Source: DASQJJ01 sp035631115 (GTDB taxonomy: Bacteria; Patescibacteriota; Microgenomatia; Levybacterales; UBA12049). Taken from it: a stretch of 64,000 bases of DNA. Below the pieces are notes generated by a model. It ran no database searches, was not told the DNA's origin, and was given only the letters and a program-made list of their open reading frames with translations. The DNA lies in the NCBI GenBank assembly GCA_035631115.1, contig DASQJJ010000006.1, positions 24,172 to 88,171 of the forward strand, read 5' to 3'. Positions 51,606 to 60,564 of this stretch are shown piece by piece. Numbering within the stretch: the first letter of the stretch is position 1; every line of letters starts with the position of its first letter. The translations under genes were made by a program, and so were the position numbers.

Positions 51606-53840
51606 TTAAAACAATTCATCTCTAAACACTATAGAATGTTTGCCTGTAGGAACAACAACACCGCGAAGAGCAAGATCTGTTAAGTAAATTTTTGCTTCTT
51701 TTCCATCTATGTATGCGTGCCAGGTAGGATAATATGCATCTGTTAAGACAAGAAACCCATTCGATGCATTTATTGTTTGTATGCTAACTTCATTTGCACC
51801 GTAGTGACGCATCAAGACTTCACTACCAACAGCTGAAAATCGCTCATGCGAAATACCTTCTGAAATAATGGCAACTTTTTTGAGGTTATTTGACTGCAGA
51901 AACATGTCGTTAATAATTTTTTGTTGAGAGTTTTCTGAAATGACATCATCTACAAAAAATGCCCGAGGATACACAGAAGTATTTTCATAAACTTTTGTTA
52001 CGCCTTCCTCAAATATTTTTTTCAGTTTTGGAGACGAAATTGCTTCCAATGACAATACATACTTTACTCCCAGCAAGTCTATAATACGGCTCTCATAGTT
52101 GTGCGGCGTAATAATTCGATTAAATCCAAATGGCTCATGGATATCTGGTTTACTTCTTTCAGAGCTGGCAATAAGCTCTCCGTAGTCTTTTATGTATAAC
52201 GGATCATACCCATCTAGGCTTTGGATGTGATACATAAGAGAGAAATTTGGAGGTAGTAATTGAGAATTCGTTGTCATAATGCGGAATATTCCACTATTTT
52301 CTTGTAAGAATGCAATTGTTTTTGTTGTCGGGAAAAGGTAGTCTTTTTTTGTAAATGGAGTAAATTTTTCTGCAAAGTGCAGACTATCAAATGCACTTAC
52401 AGAAGTAATACACACCAGAATAGTAATAAAAAAGATTCTTTTCTTTTGAAGAAATACACCAAGAATAAGAAGTGTAGATGTAACTGCAAAAATACTGCTA
52501 GGGAAAATAAGATTTCTCTTTGCTGTCAGAATATTCTCCAGGGATATTGTTATGGCAATTTTTTCATGAAATAAAACAAATATCCATGACAATCCTAATA
52601 TACTTGCAATCATTACCAGAGGTATCCATATTTTTTTACCATTTTTTATATACCAATCCATTCCAATTCCAGAGAGTACTGCAAGTGAAAAATCTATAAG
52701 TACCATAAGACGTGTGGGTTGAGCGGTTGAAAGAAATGGAATATGCAGTGTGAAAGGTAAAAATGCTAATGGTGTTGGGAGTACAAAAAGAAGTGCAAGA
52801 AGCACGGCTGCGGCAAAGAAATACACTCTGTTGCTTTTTCTAAAAAGACTAAAAAGTGCAAATAGTAATGCAGGAATGCCTATATATCCTGTTAATTCTG
52901 CATAATTCCACGTACCCCAGTAATTAAGTGTTGTCGGATTTCCAAAAAAATCAGGAACAATAAAGGTAATAAGATGCTGAAAAGGCAAAAACCACCCTTC
53001 TGCCATTGATAGGTCCATATTTCTCTCCGAATGAAGAATAAGCTGAAAAAGTGGAAATAGCTGAACACTTGTCAGAATAAGGGTAACTGCCCCAAGAGAC
53101 AATCCCCAATAGAGATGGATTATCTTTTTTTTACTCTTAAACCACTGCAAAATAAAATACGCGTGGGAGATAAGAACGATATAAAAAAAGGTCTGGAGAT
53201 GTCCTGCAAGGAAAGAAAAAATAAGTGAGAGAAAATACAAACCCCACCATACACCTTTGCGCTCACTCCTAAATGCATTGTCAACACTAAGAAAGATAAG
53301 TGGAAGCCATAATGCAGACATATCTATGGTACCCCATTCTAGCCATGCAATAAAAAATCCTGAAAATGCAAAGGCAATGCTTCCTACAATACTTGGTATC
53401 AAACCAAGCTTTAGATTTTTTAGATACAGGTACATAAATATACCTGCAAGAAGTGGTTGTATAACAATAAGCAAACTCCAGGCGTAAGGAAATGGCAGAA
53501 TGAAAAAAAGAAGATTAAAAGGCAGAAATGCACCAGACTGCTGATTGGCCATAAGAGGAGTCCCTGCAAAGTTGTATGGATTCCATAAAGGCAATTGTCC
53601 CAATCTTTCTTGTAAAACAGCTTCAAATCGCCATGGATACTGCTGACGTACCGGGTCGGTAATAAGAAAATTCTTAAATGGAATACCTCTTGGAAATTCT
53701 TTGGCATATGAATCTCTGAAGGGGTTATAAAGACCAACTATTGTGTCAGATGGGATTGGAAGTAGATTTTGAAAGAAAAATTGTCTAAAAAAAATTACAA
53801 CAATGACAATAAGAATAGAGAATGGAAGAAATCTTTTCAT
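51606..53840 (-). CDS. YfhO-like giant membrane protein lacking the last helix
   Basis: A 744-residue protein. LLPIPSDTIVGLYNPF and VRQQYPWRFEAVLQERLGQL lead to LPLWNPYNFAGTPLMANQQS, the full YfhO loop. About 12 helices follow, then the soluble part with FSLMYHIQSLDGYDPLYIKD and VIDLLGVKY-like DLLGVKYVLSLE. The C-terminal module YYPTWHAYIDGKEAKIYLTD and TGKHSIVFRDELF ends the protein, so the closing helix present in its relatives at 46034 and 55147 is missing. It overlaps the upstream GT4 by 4 bp. Confidence 0.85.
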   Translation of the reverse strand: MKRFLPFSILIVIVVIFFRQFFFQNLLPIPSDTIVGLYNPFRDSYAKEFPRGIPFKNFLITDPVRQQYPWRFEAVLQERLGQLPLWNPYNFAGTPLMANQQSGAFLPFNLLFFILPFPYAWSLLIVIQPLLAGIFMYLYLKNLKLGLIPSIVGSIAFAFSGFFIAWLEWGTIDMSALWLPLIFLSVDNAFRSERKGVWWGLYFLSLIFSFLAGHLQTFFYIVLISHAYFILQWFKSKKKIIHLYWGLSLGAVTLILTSVQLFPLFQLILHSERNMDLSMAEGWFLPFQHLITFIVPDFFGNPTTLNYWGTWNYAELTGYIGIPALLFALFSLFRKSNRVYFFAAAVLLALLFVLPTPLAFLPFTLHIPFLSTAQPTRLMVLIDFSLAVLSGIGMDWYIKNGKKIWIPLVMIASILGLSWIFVLFHEKIAITISLENILTAKRNLIFPSSIFAVTSTLLILGVFLQKKRIFFITILVCITSVSAFDSLHFAEKFTPFTKKDYLFPTTKTIAFLQENSGIFRIMTTNSQLLPPNFSLMYHIQSLDGYDPLYIKDYGELIASSERSKPDIHEPFGFNRIITPHNYESRIIDLLGVKYVLSLEAISSPKLKKIFEEGVTKVYENTSVYPRAFFVDDVISENSQQKIINDMFLQSNNLKKVAIISEGISHERFSAVGSEVLMRHYGANEVSIQTINASNGFLVLTDAYYPTWHAYIDGKEAKIYLTDLALRGVVVPTGKHSIVFRDELF

Positions 53841-54901
53841 CCTATTAAATTAGTAACTGCTTCAGAGAATTTCTCATAACTAAAGTCTTGTGCACGGTGT
53901 TTTGCTTGTATTGAGAGCTTGTCCAGAAGAGCTGGCTTGTTGATAAGCTGTAATGTCTTCTCTTTCAACTCTTTAAGTGAATCCCACAATAACCCATTTT
54001 CCAAATTGGTTACTATTTCTTTTTGTCCTCCAGCGTTAATAACAACTGGCACTGCTCCGGCTCCCATTGCCTCGACAGTTGAAATGCCAAAATGCTCTGC
54101 ATATTCAGGGTGTATTCTCAAATCCTCTCCATACCCACTCGCATGCCAGTATATTTTTGCCAGGGAATATAAATCCCACAGCTCTTTATTGGATTTATTT
54201 ATTGCAAATTCAATTGGATATCCTTTTGTACTCTCTACTAATTTATCAAAAATTTCTTTATCCTTCTCCATAATACTTACTGCCAAGACAAATTTCCAAT
54301 CTTTTAAGCCCTTGTCTACCATATTCTTAAATTCGTCAATCATGATACTTTGTTTTTTATAATCCCCTATTGCTATATTTTTTACTCGAAATCTTCCAAC
54401 ATGAAGTATAATATTTTCTTTTTTTACCTTTTTTGGGTAAAGAGTTACTGGAGGAAAAATAACTACTGTTTTGTTGACAAAAGACGGGTCAACAAAATTT
54501 TTTGTAAAATTTGAGTTACAAAAAATTTTATCTACACGAGACATTTTAAATGCACTCCAAAATCCCTTTTTTGCCATATGTAATGGTTGCTGCACATGAA
54601 GGAATAATTTCTGGGACAGAAGTATCGGAATACTTCCATCACTTAAGACAATTATCGAGTCGTATTGCCTACTTGCTGGTAATCTTTCAAGAAGAGATAT
54701 GTTGGGTGCAAAGATATTTTTAACCCTTTGTACTTTTGATATATCCAGGCTAAACCTTTGCAAGAGTAAGTCGATATCCTTTTGATTATCCCAGAACACG
54801 GATACTTCGTGACTTTTCGACAGCGCTGCAGCAACACTCATCATGTATTTCTCGCCACCCCCTAAATCATCGAGATACGGGTCGTAGATTCCAATACGCA
54901 T
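53837..54901 (-). CDS. GT4 family glycosyltransferase, ALG11-like
   Basis: A 354-residue GT-B protein. MRIGIYDPYLDDLGGGEKYM has the Gly-rich loop with GGGEKY, typical of ALG11-like alpha-mannosyltransferases. ILHVGRFRVKNIAIGDYKKQ starts the donor domain. HASGYGEDLRIHPEYAEHFG is the extended loop before the EX7E site (EHFGISTVEAMGAGAVPVVI). It is first in block D. A candidate promoter (TTCACT, 16 bp, TG-G-TACAAT) puts the transcript start at the ATG itself. Confidence 0.88.
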   Translation of the reverse strand: MRIGIYDPYLDDLGGGEKYMMSVAAALSKSHEVSVFWDNQKDIDLLLQRFSLDISKVQRVKNIFAPNISLLERLPASRQYDSIIVLSDGSIPILLSQKLFLHVQQPLHMAKKGFWSAFKMSRVDKIFCNSNFTKNFVDPSFVNKTVVIFPPVTLYPKKVKKENIILHVGRFRVKNIAIGDYKKQSIMIDEFKNMVDKGLKDWKFVLAVSIMEKDKEIFDKLVESTKGYPIEFAINKSNKELWDLYSLAKIYWHASGYGEDLRIHPEYAEHFGISTVEAMGAGAVPVVINAGGQKEIVTNLENGLLWDSLKELKEKTLQLINKPALLDKLSIQAKHRAQDFSYEKFSEAVTNLIG

Positions 54902-54907
54902 ACTATG

Positions 54908-54935
54908 ATTGTACCAACTTTTGACAGGTAGTGAA
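54908..54935 (-). promoter_or_regulatory. Candidate leaderless promoter for the GT4 gene at 54901
   Basis: Minus-strand TTCACT (54930-54935), 16 bp, TG-G-TACAAT (-10 at 54908-54913). Six nt separate the -10 box from the ATG at 54901, so transcription should begin at the start codon. Confidence 0.5.
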
Positions 54936-54949
54936 ATATCCGCTAAGAT
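54921..54949 (+). promoter_or_regulatory. Candidate leaderless promoter for the DUF5652-type gene
   Basis: Perfect TTGACA (54921-54926), 17 bp, TAAGAT (54944-54949), then 6 nt and the ATG at 54956. The predicted transcript start is the A of the ATG, and no ribosome site is present. It is interleaved with the opposing promoter in a 54-bp gap. Confidence 0.6.
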
Positions 54950-54955
54950 AGGTCT

Positions 54956-55177
54956 ATGAATCTAAATGTTATTCCTCCAGTTGTGCTCTTTGCACTCTTC
55001 ATCTGGTCTCTTTTTTGGAAAGGACTAGCTTTGTGGCACGCAAGTAAGCTTTCTCAGAAAAATTGGTTTGTAGTAATGCTTGTCTTAAATACTGCAGGAA
55101 TTGTAGAAATTGTATATCTTTTCTTTTTTGCTAAGAAAAAATTTGACTATCGCACTCTTCTTTTTTGGAAAAAATAA
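54956..55177 (+). CDS. Small DUF5652-type membrane protein
   Basis: A 73-residue protein. Two hydrophobic segments (about 6-22 and 38-57) flank LALWHASKLSQKNWFVVML. LNTAGIVEIVYLFFFAKKK follows, the usual arrangement of DUF5652 proteins (aromatic W-x-G-x-A-L-W-x-A, then K-x-W-F and N-x-x-G). The function of the family is unknown; such proteins are common in CPR genomes. It has its own consensus-like promoter and a predicted leaderless start. Its last 31 bp overlap the end of the convergent YfhO-like gene. Confidence 0.75.
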   Translation: MNLNVIPPVVLFALFIWSLFWKGLALWHASKLSQKNWFVVMLVLNTAGIVEIVYLFFFAKKKFDYRTLLFWKK

Positions 55178-57462
55178 ATTCCAAACAATAAGCATAATCC
55201 CACCAAACTTCCAACTATTCCATAGAGAAAGCTTTGAGGGAAGTAATTGAACACCACAGTATGCTTTCCTTGTGGCACAACAATGGCACGGAATGTGTAG
55301 TCTGCTCTGTATATATGCGTTTCTTTACCATCTACATACGCTTTCCAACCAGGAAAATACGTGTCAGAGAGAAAAAGCAAGCCGTCTCCAGTGCTTTGTA
55401 CTGCAATAGTTACCGCATTAGGTGTATACGAAGAAATTGTTGCGCTAGATACAAGATCTGACTTTGCAGTAAATGTTGGATTTTCTTCCAAAATAAGTGT
55501 TTTTCTTCTGTCTGTATCTTTTGCAAAAAGAGATTCAAGACTTTTGTGAGTATCTTTTTCTACAAGGTAGACTGCTGCAATAAATGCTCTTGGAAAAGCA
55601 TTTTTATTCTCCATTACTGTGTATGCATCGTCTTTATAAACTTCTTTAAAATCAGTAGGGCTCTCCCAGAATGGAAAAGTCCATACTTTTCCTGTATCAG
55701 AATTTTTGTGGATAATATATTTCACTCCCAATAGATCTAAAGTCTCTTTTGTATATCTTCCATTTTTGGGAAATTCTACAACAGACCGACTTGCTGGAGC
55801 AAAGCTTCCATTTGCAACATAACTAACAAATTCACCAAAACGCTCAGGATACAGTGCGTCATACCCTTCCAAAGCAGGAAGATGGTAATACATGGCAACT
55901 TGTCCCCCATAATTACCTACCGAACGAGTATTTTGTATTGTCTGGAAAAATTTTGTTACTCCAACATCTTGAAAAATAGTATTTTGCAAAGAAAATGTTT
56001 GCCACTTAACCGCAAAGCGTAACATTTCCAGAGACGTGAGAAGTAGAAATATAAAACATATTATGGGAAGCAATTTTTTATTATTGTTAAAAAACCAACC
56101 CTTTGTAGATCCAATCATTACCCCAATAAGAAGAATTGTTGGTAGTATAAAATTCTGTTTGGCAATAAGTGTATGTTCTGAAGACAAACCAACTTTTCCA
56201 AAAATAACAGCCCACCCCACAAACATGAAGGAGATACTAAAAATTCCCAAAAGAAGTTTTTTTGTTTTGCCTGCAGCAATCCATGCATCAAGACCAAATC
56301 CAGCCAGTACTGCGAGGGAAAAACTTACGACAACAATAATTCTTCCTGCAGCAGATGTTGCAAGCACAGGCACTCGTGCCAAAAGAATAAGGTCCCCAAA
56401 AATTGTTGGAGTTGCAAAAAGAAGAGAAATTAAGGCAAGAAGAGACAAAAACCGTACCATAGCATTCTTCTTCCACAGTGTAAGACTGTAAATACCAAAC
56501 AATAATGGTATTACGCCAATGTATCCATTCCACTCTGCATAATGACCAAACCAGTCATTTCTTGTAACTGGATTGCCAAAAAAATCTGGTGCAATAAAAG
56601 TAAATACATAACTCCAAGGAATTACCTCTGGTCTTTGAAAAAGTGTACTTCGCAGAGATTGCACATAAAATTCCATAGACGGAAGAAGTTGTGGAAGAGA
56701 AAGTAAGATTCCCGAAAGAAATGCTATTGCTCCAAAAAGAATTATTTTCCTATTTTTTAACGGAAGAAAACGGAAAAGAAAATAAACAAAGCACACCAGG
56801 GACGTATAGATACTTATTTGAAAATGTCCGCTAAAAAAAGAAAATGCTAGTCCACCGGCAACAAGAAAAAGGTATCCAGACTTTTTACTTTGTGCATATC
56901 CTTCGAATCCTAAAAGAATAGTAGGCAAAATACCAATTGCATACGATAGTGTCCCATACCCCATCCAACATGTAATAAAGCCACAAAACATAAAAGATAC
57001 ACTCGAAAGAGTACTTCCCAATAGGGAGACTGATAGTTTTCTGAGAAAAAGGTACATCCCTATTCCTGCAAGAAGAGGCTGGAAAAGAATAAGAAGACCC
57101 CACGATATCTTAAAAGGAAGAATAAGAAATAATACATTCATGGGAGAAAATGCTGCAGACTGATAATTTGCCATAAGAGGCGTACCTGCAAAGCTAAATG
57201 GATTCCACAAAGGTATTTGTAGATGCTTCCATGAATCAATGACAAGATTTTTCCATGGATACGTCTGGTCTATAACATCCGGCATTGCGCTATTTTTAAC
57301 AGGTTGTGTAAATTGACTGTACTGACTCCAAGGCGGAAAAAAGGTTACCTGGTAATCCCCAGTGTAGGGAATCTTCCCCTGAAGAAAAAATGGAGAACTA
57401 AATACAAACCAAACAAGAATAATGAAAAATATTCCCCACTGTTGAATTAATAATTTTTTCAT
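55147..57462 (-). CDS. YfhO-like giant membrane protein
   Basis: A 771-residue protein. GKIPYTGDYQVTFFPPWSQY after helix 1 and then QIPLWNPFSFAGTPLMANYQ are the YfhO signature. About 12 helices end near 500. The soluble part contains YGGQVAMYYHLPALEGYDAL and DLLGVKYIIHKNSDTG. The C-terminal module YFPGWKAYVDGKETHIYRAD and QGKHTVVFNYFPQS leads to a last helix and a basic tail (FQKRRVR). It is very similar to the 46034 and 51606 genes. The 3' end overlaps the convergent small gene by 31 bp. Confidence 0.87.
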   Translation of the reverse strand: MKKLLIQQWGIFFIILVWFVFSSPFFLQGKIPYTGDYQVTFFPPWSQYSQFTQPVKNSAMPDVIDQTYPWKNLVIDSWKHLQIPLWNPFSFAGTPLMANYQSAAFSPMNVLFLILPFKISWGLLILFQPLLAGIGMYLFLRKLSVSLLGSTLSSVSFMFCGFITCWMGYGTLSYAIGILPTILLGFEGYAQSKKSGYLFLVAGGLAFSFFSGHFQISIYTSLVCFVYFLFRFLPLKNRKIILFGAIAFLSGILLSLPQLLPSMEFYVQSLRSTLFQRPEVIPWSYVFTFIAPDFFGNPVTRNDWFGHYAEWNGYIGVIPLLFGIYSLTLWKKNAMVRFLSLLALISLLFATPTIFGDLILLARVPVLATSAAGRIIVVVSFSLAVLAGFGLDAWIAAGKTKKLLLGIFSISFMFVGWAVIFGKVGLSSEHTLIAKQNFILPTILLIGVMIGSTKGWFFNNNKKLLPIICFIFLLLTSLEMLRFAVKWQTFSLQNTIFQDVGVTKFFQTIQNTRSVGNYGGQVAMYYHLPALEGYDALYPERFGEFVSYVANGSFAPASRSVVEFPKNGRYTKETLDLLGVKYIIHKNSDTGKVWTFPFWESPTDFKEVYKDDAYTVMENKNAFPRAFIAAVYLVEKDTHKSLESLFAKDTDRRKTLILEENPTFTAKSDLVSSATISSYTPNAVTIAVQSTGDGLLFLSDTYFPGWKAYVDGKETHIYRADYTFRAIVVPQGKHTVVFNYFPQSFLYGIVGSLVGLCLLFGIYFFQKRRVR

Positions 57463-57470
57463 TTTTTGTT

Positions 57471-58232
57471 TTATTTTTTATGCTTGGTCTGCATTTCCCA
57501 TAACGTCGCATAGGTAACAAACATGCTATAAGATTGGTATATGCTTTCTATTAAACCCATTGTCCCCACTCTCCACCCTCCTTGTCTTACGTAGGAATCA
57601 AAAAATCCTGTTAACATAACCCGTATTAGCCTCCATGCTACAATTTTTGGATGATTACTGTCGAGGCGAAGTTGCGCCTCTACACGCGACCAAACGATTG
57701 TTTTGTCCAGCATACTCTCCAAATCTCTATGAGTATAATGAAGAAGATACCCATCCAGTACCCCAATCTGTCCTTCAACCTTTGCTGTCTCATGCAATGC
57801 ACCATACCAACCTTTTAGTGCATCTTTTCTAAACAACCGTTCTAGTTGTTCTATTTTGGGCCACTCATGATTACCAAGATAGAAGTTTTTACGCTTGATC
57901 TTAAATGCGGACATGTGCAATTTGTCATTTGAAATTTGAAATTGAATACTCTCACGAAGCGAAGCGCTTACTCTCTCATCTGTGTCTATATAAAGAATCC
58001 ATTTTCCCTTTGCAGCTTTTGCTCCAATATTCCGCTGCTCTGCAAAATTATTACTCTCACCTTTGATAATTTTTGCATGAAGTTTTTTGGCAACATCATT
58101 TGTCCTGTCTGTTGACCCGCCATCTACAACAATAATTTCCTGAGCGAAATCTACAGATCGTATTGCATCTTCGATAAGACTCTCCGCATTTTTAGCAATA
58201 ATAACAACTGAAAGAATTATCTCTTTTTCCAT
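57471..58232 (-). CDS. GT2 glycosyltransferase, WaaE/KdtX-like
   Basis: A 253-residue protein. LSVVIIAKNAESLIEDAIRS, IIVVDGGSTDRTNDVAKKL and WILYIDTDERVSASLRESI are WaaE-group motifs. IKRKNFYLGNHEWPKIEQLE and the segment ALHETAKVEGQIGVLDGYLL follow. Residues QFQISNDKLHM come from a short TTTGAAA repeat (57928-57947) not seen in the paralogues at 35469 and 60561. The C-terminus carries a predicted amphipathic stretch (GFFDSYVRQGGWRVGTMGLI). It overlaps the upstream gene by 16 bp. Cytoplasmic; donor unknown. Confidence 0.87.
   Translation of the reverse strand: MEKEIILSVVIIAKNAESLIEDAIRSVDFAQEIIVVDGGSTDRTNDVAKKLHAKIIKGESNNFAEQRNIGAKAAKGKWILYIDTDERVSASLRESIQFQISNDKLHMSAFKIKRKNFYLGNHEWPKIEQLERLFRKDALKGWYGALHETAKVEGQIGVLDGYLLHYTHRDLESMLDKTIVWSRVEAQLRLDSNHPKIVAWRLIRVMLTGFFDSYVRQGGWRVGTMGLIESIYQSYSMFVTYATLWEMQTKHKK
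57928..57947 (-). repeat. Two TTTGAAA units plus a partial, in frame (copy R4)
   Basis: TTTGAAATTTGAAATTGAAT on the plus strand, inside the WaaE-like GT2 gene. It adds QFQIS-type residues between the LDADER-like helix and the RKNFYLG strand. Confidence 0.65.
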
Positions 58233-59605
58233 ACTCGATTGGGCTTCACTTCTATTGTAGCACTTCGTTTTCGGCTTAGGTACGATTTCTTGCTATACAC
58301 CCATTGCGAGACACTAACCAATAAAAAGGGGTACAGAAAGCCAAGAAGAAAAATATGCCATATTTTTGTATGAAGAATAAAGATGCAGCGGACAATAAAC
58401 GAAACCAAAGCAATTCCTAGATATACTTTTTCGCGACTTGTCCTGCTCACTTCGAGAAGAATAAAGATAAGGGGAAGAAAATAAAAAAATCGGTAATCAT
58501 ATGATGTTGCAGGCCAAAGAACAATTGCCGCAATAGCATAACAATTACTAACAATAAAAAATGGATATGATAATCTGTCCTGCAAAGAAAATGTTGTTAT
58601 TTTTTTTAACACTTCTTTGGAATATGTGAGAAGTGGAAGAAGTGTGACAATAAGAAATAGAACGCTTCCGCCGACAAAAATAATTACCTCACGCAGATAT
58701 GCATTCTCACGAAGTACTCGTATCGAAAAAACAATACCTCCAACCATTGTCCGCGTATTATTATTACCAAATCTATATTGTTGATATAAATTGGTAGTTA
58801 TTGGACCCAGTATCGTCTGTCCTGCCTGGACTACTTGAAATACATTCGCAGAGACACCATACAATGTTGGAGTAAGAATTATAATGCCTGTTGTAACAAG
58901 AAAAGAAAGCAAAAATATTAATGGTTCTGTTGAGAATACAAGAAAAAGTATACCAATTACTACAGTGAATATCTTTGCTTGCATAAGTACTCCCGCAATA
59001 AGCCCTATGAAAACAGGATATAAATATCTTTTTTTTCTATCTTGTACAGAAATTTTCTGGAGATACAACATACAACCGTACAACATACTTAAAATAATAT
59101 CCAAGTTTGCTGTTTCTATACCCCTACCCCCTGGTATGCCAAGCAAAAATGCAAGAAAAAATAGAATTGCTCCTGCCCTTTTCTTTCCATCTTTAATAAA
59201 AAGAAATACCAAGATAAGAAATCCTGCAATTACCAACGTGACGACATGGTTATATAAAAGAAATTGGCATGCAGTATGATTTCTCGGACTGCATATTCCT
59301 ATATTTTCATACAGTGTAATTGTCCACGCAGTAAGAATTGTAAAAGAATACCCATAGGCTGTGGTTAATTCCATAGGCAATCCTTTTAACAATCTGTATG
59401 CCTGATCTGTTGTCCCACCAATCCAATCTTCTCCAACTGTTACTCCTGCATAATAATAATTGTCTGGAGCAAGGACATGATGACCCTCGTTGAAAAAAGT
59501 AAGAGAAAATCTATTAAAAATAATAAGGCAAAGCAGTGAGACAAAAAGAAGCGGATTGTCTATGGTAAAAAATTCTTGCAGGAAGGTTGTTATTTTTTTT
59601 CTCAC
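58217..59605 (-). CDS. Polytopic membrane protein, possible GT-C (GT87-like)
   Basis: A 462-residue protein with about 11 helices and a basic C-terminus (SYLSRKRSATIEVKPNRVWK). The first outer loop reads GHHVLAPDNYYYAGVTVGED, and GIPGGRGIETANLDIILSML resembles the Asn-containing region of GT87-like proteins. LMQAKIFTVVIGILFLVFST follows. I cannot assign it to a family with certainty. The start is GTG, preceded after 6 nt by a strong extended -10 box and a perfect TTGACA, so the message is probably leaderless. The 3' end overlaps the GT2 gene by 16 bp. Confidence 0.5.
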   Translation of the reverse strand: MRKKITTFLQEFFTIDNPLLFVSLLCLIIFNRFSLTFFNEGHHVLAPDNYYYAGVTVGEDWIGGTTDQAYRLLKGLPMELTTAYGYSFTILTAWTITLYENIGICSPRNHTACQFLLYNHVVTLVIAGFLILVFLFIKDGKKRAGAILFFLAFLLGIPGGRGIETANLDIILSMLYGCMLYLQKISVQDRKKRYLYPVFIGLIAGVLMQAKIFTVVIGILFLVFSTEPLIFLLSFLVTTGIIILTPTLYGVSANVFQVVQAGQTILGPITTNLYQQYRFGNNNTRTMVGGIVFSIRVLRENAYLREVIIFVGGSVLFLIVTLLPLLTYSKEVLKKITTFSLQDRLSYPFFIVSNCYAIAAIVLWPATSYDYRFFYFLPLIFILLEVSRTSREKVYLGIALVSFIVRCIFILHTKIWHIFLLGFLYPFLLVSVSQWVYSKKSYLSRKRSATIEVKPNRVWKKR

Positions 59606-59611
59606 CGCGGT

Positions 59612-59640
59612 ATAATCTCACGCCGCAACGGAGATGTCAA
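59612..59640 (-). promoter_or_regulatory. Candidate leaderless promoter for the gene at 59605
   Basis: Minus-strand TTGACA (59635-59640), 17 bp, TG-A-GATTAT (-10 at 59612-59617), then 6 nt and the GTG at 59605. It sits in the 44-bp gap after a GT2 gene, so it would start a new transcript inside block E. The spacer is G+C-rich. Confidence 0.6.
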
Positions 59641-59649
59641 AGCACTTCT

Positions 59650-60564
59650 TTAATTCCCAAAACTACCTTTTCCAAATTTTCCCAAATAAAAATCCTTAAT
59701 ACCAGCTTTTTGCCATTTCCGTCCGAATACCAATAGCCTAAGACTTTCTCGAAGAAGTGCAATTTTAGACCTAAGTGGTGCATACTTCATGCCAAATATC
59801 ATTCGGTTTCTTGTTATGTAATAGTCATGCAAAATAGACCCAGATCCACCTCCAGATGCAGCATTTGTGTGCCAGATAACTGCCTTCGGTGCATATATAA
59901 TAGTATAACCTGCCTTAAGCACTCGTTGGCTCAAATCTGCATCTTCAAAATAGAGAAAAAGCTTTTCGTCAAATAACCCTACTTTTTCCAAAACGTCTCG
60001 CGGAATACACATGCAACACCCTGTGGCAAAATCAACTTTCTCTGTATTATCATACTGTCCAGTATCCACTTCATCAACTCCCCTATGTCTACTAAATATG
60101 TTTGCCCAATCCATATATCCTCCAGCAAACCAAAAAACCTTTCCTTTTTCTGCATCTGAATACCTGTCCTTATGAAATTCATGATTTTTGGCAAAATAAA
60201 TTTTTGGCACAACAATTCCGCACTTTTTTTCTGATTCACATGCGCGAAGCATTTCTTCTATGCAATTTTTTTCGACAATGGTGTCATTATTTAAAACAAC
60301 TACATATTCTGCGCCATTATCCAACCCGTACCGCATTCCAACATTGTATCCACCTGCAAATCCCAAATTTTCTTTTGTAGTTATAAGTAGGATATTTTCT
60401 TTTTTTTCCTCTATAGATAATTCGAATGGGATTTTAGAACCATTATCCACAACAACAATAGATAACGAAAAATTTTCGTAATGTATATGCTTGAGAGAAG
60501 CAAGTAAATTATGAGTTTCGTCTTCGCTATTAAAATTGACAGTCACCAGGGTAACTTTTTTCAT
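59650..60564 (-). CDS. GT2 family glycosyltransferase, rhamnosyltransferase-like (WbbL type)
   Basis: A 304-residue protein. VTLVTVNFNSEDETHNLLAS, LSIVVVDNGSKIPFELSIEE, GFAGGYNVGMRYG and YVVVLNNDTIVEKNCIEEML (NND motif) are WbbL-like. ATGCCMCIPRDVLEKVGLFD and LYFEDADLSQRVLKAGYTII give the ED site. WHTNAASGGGSGSILHDYYI follows with the Gly-rich turn common in this group. It is cytoplasmic and acts on a polyprenyl-linked acceptor. It overlaps the WaaE-like gene upstream by 4 bp. The donor may be dTDP-rhamnose, but no rml gene is in the window. Confidence 0.9.
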   Translation of the reverse strand: MKKVTLVTVNFNSEDETHNLLASLKHIHYENFSLSIVVVDNGSKIPFELSIEEKKENILLITTKENLGFAGGYNVGMRYGLDNGAEYVVVLNNDTIVEKNCIEEMLRACESEKKCGIVVPKIYFAKNHEFHKDRYSDAEKGKVFWFAGGYMDWANIFSRHRGVDEVDTGQYDNTEKVDFATGCCMCIPRDVLEKVGLFDEKLFLYFEDADLSQRVLKAGYTIIYAPKAVIWHTNAASGGGSGSILHDYYITRNRMIFGMKYAPLRSKIALLRESLRLLVFGRKWQKAGIKDFYLGKFGKGSFGN

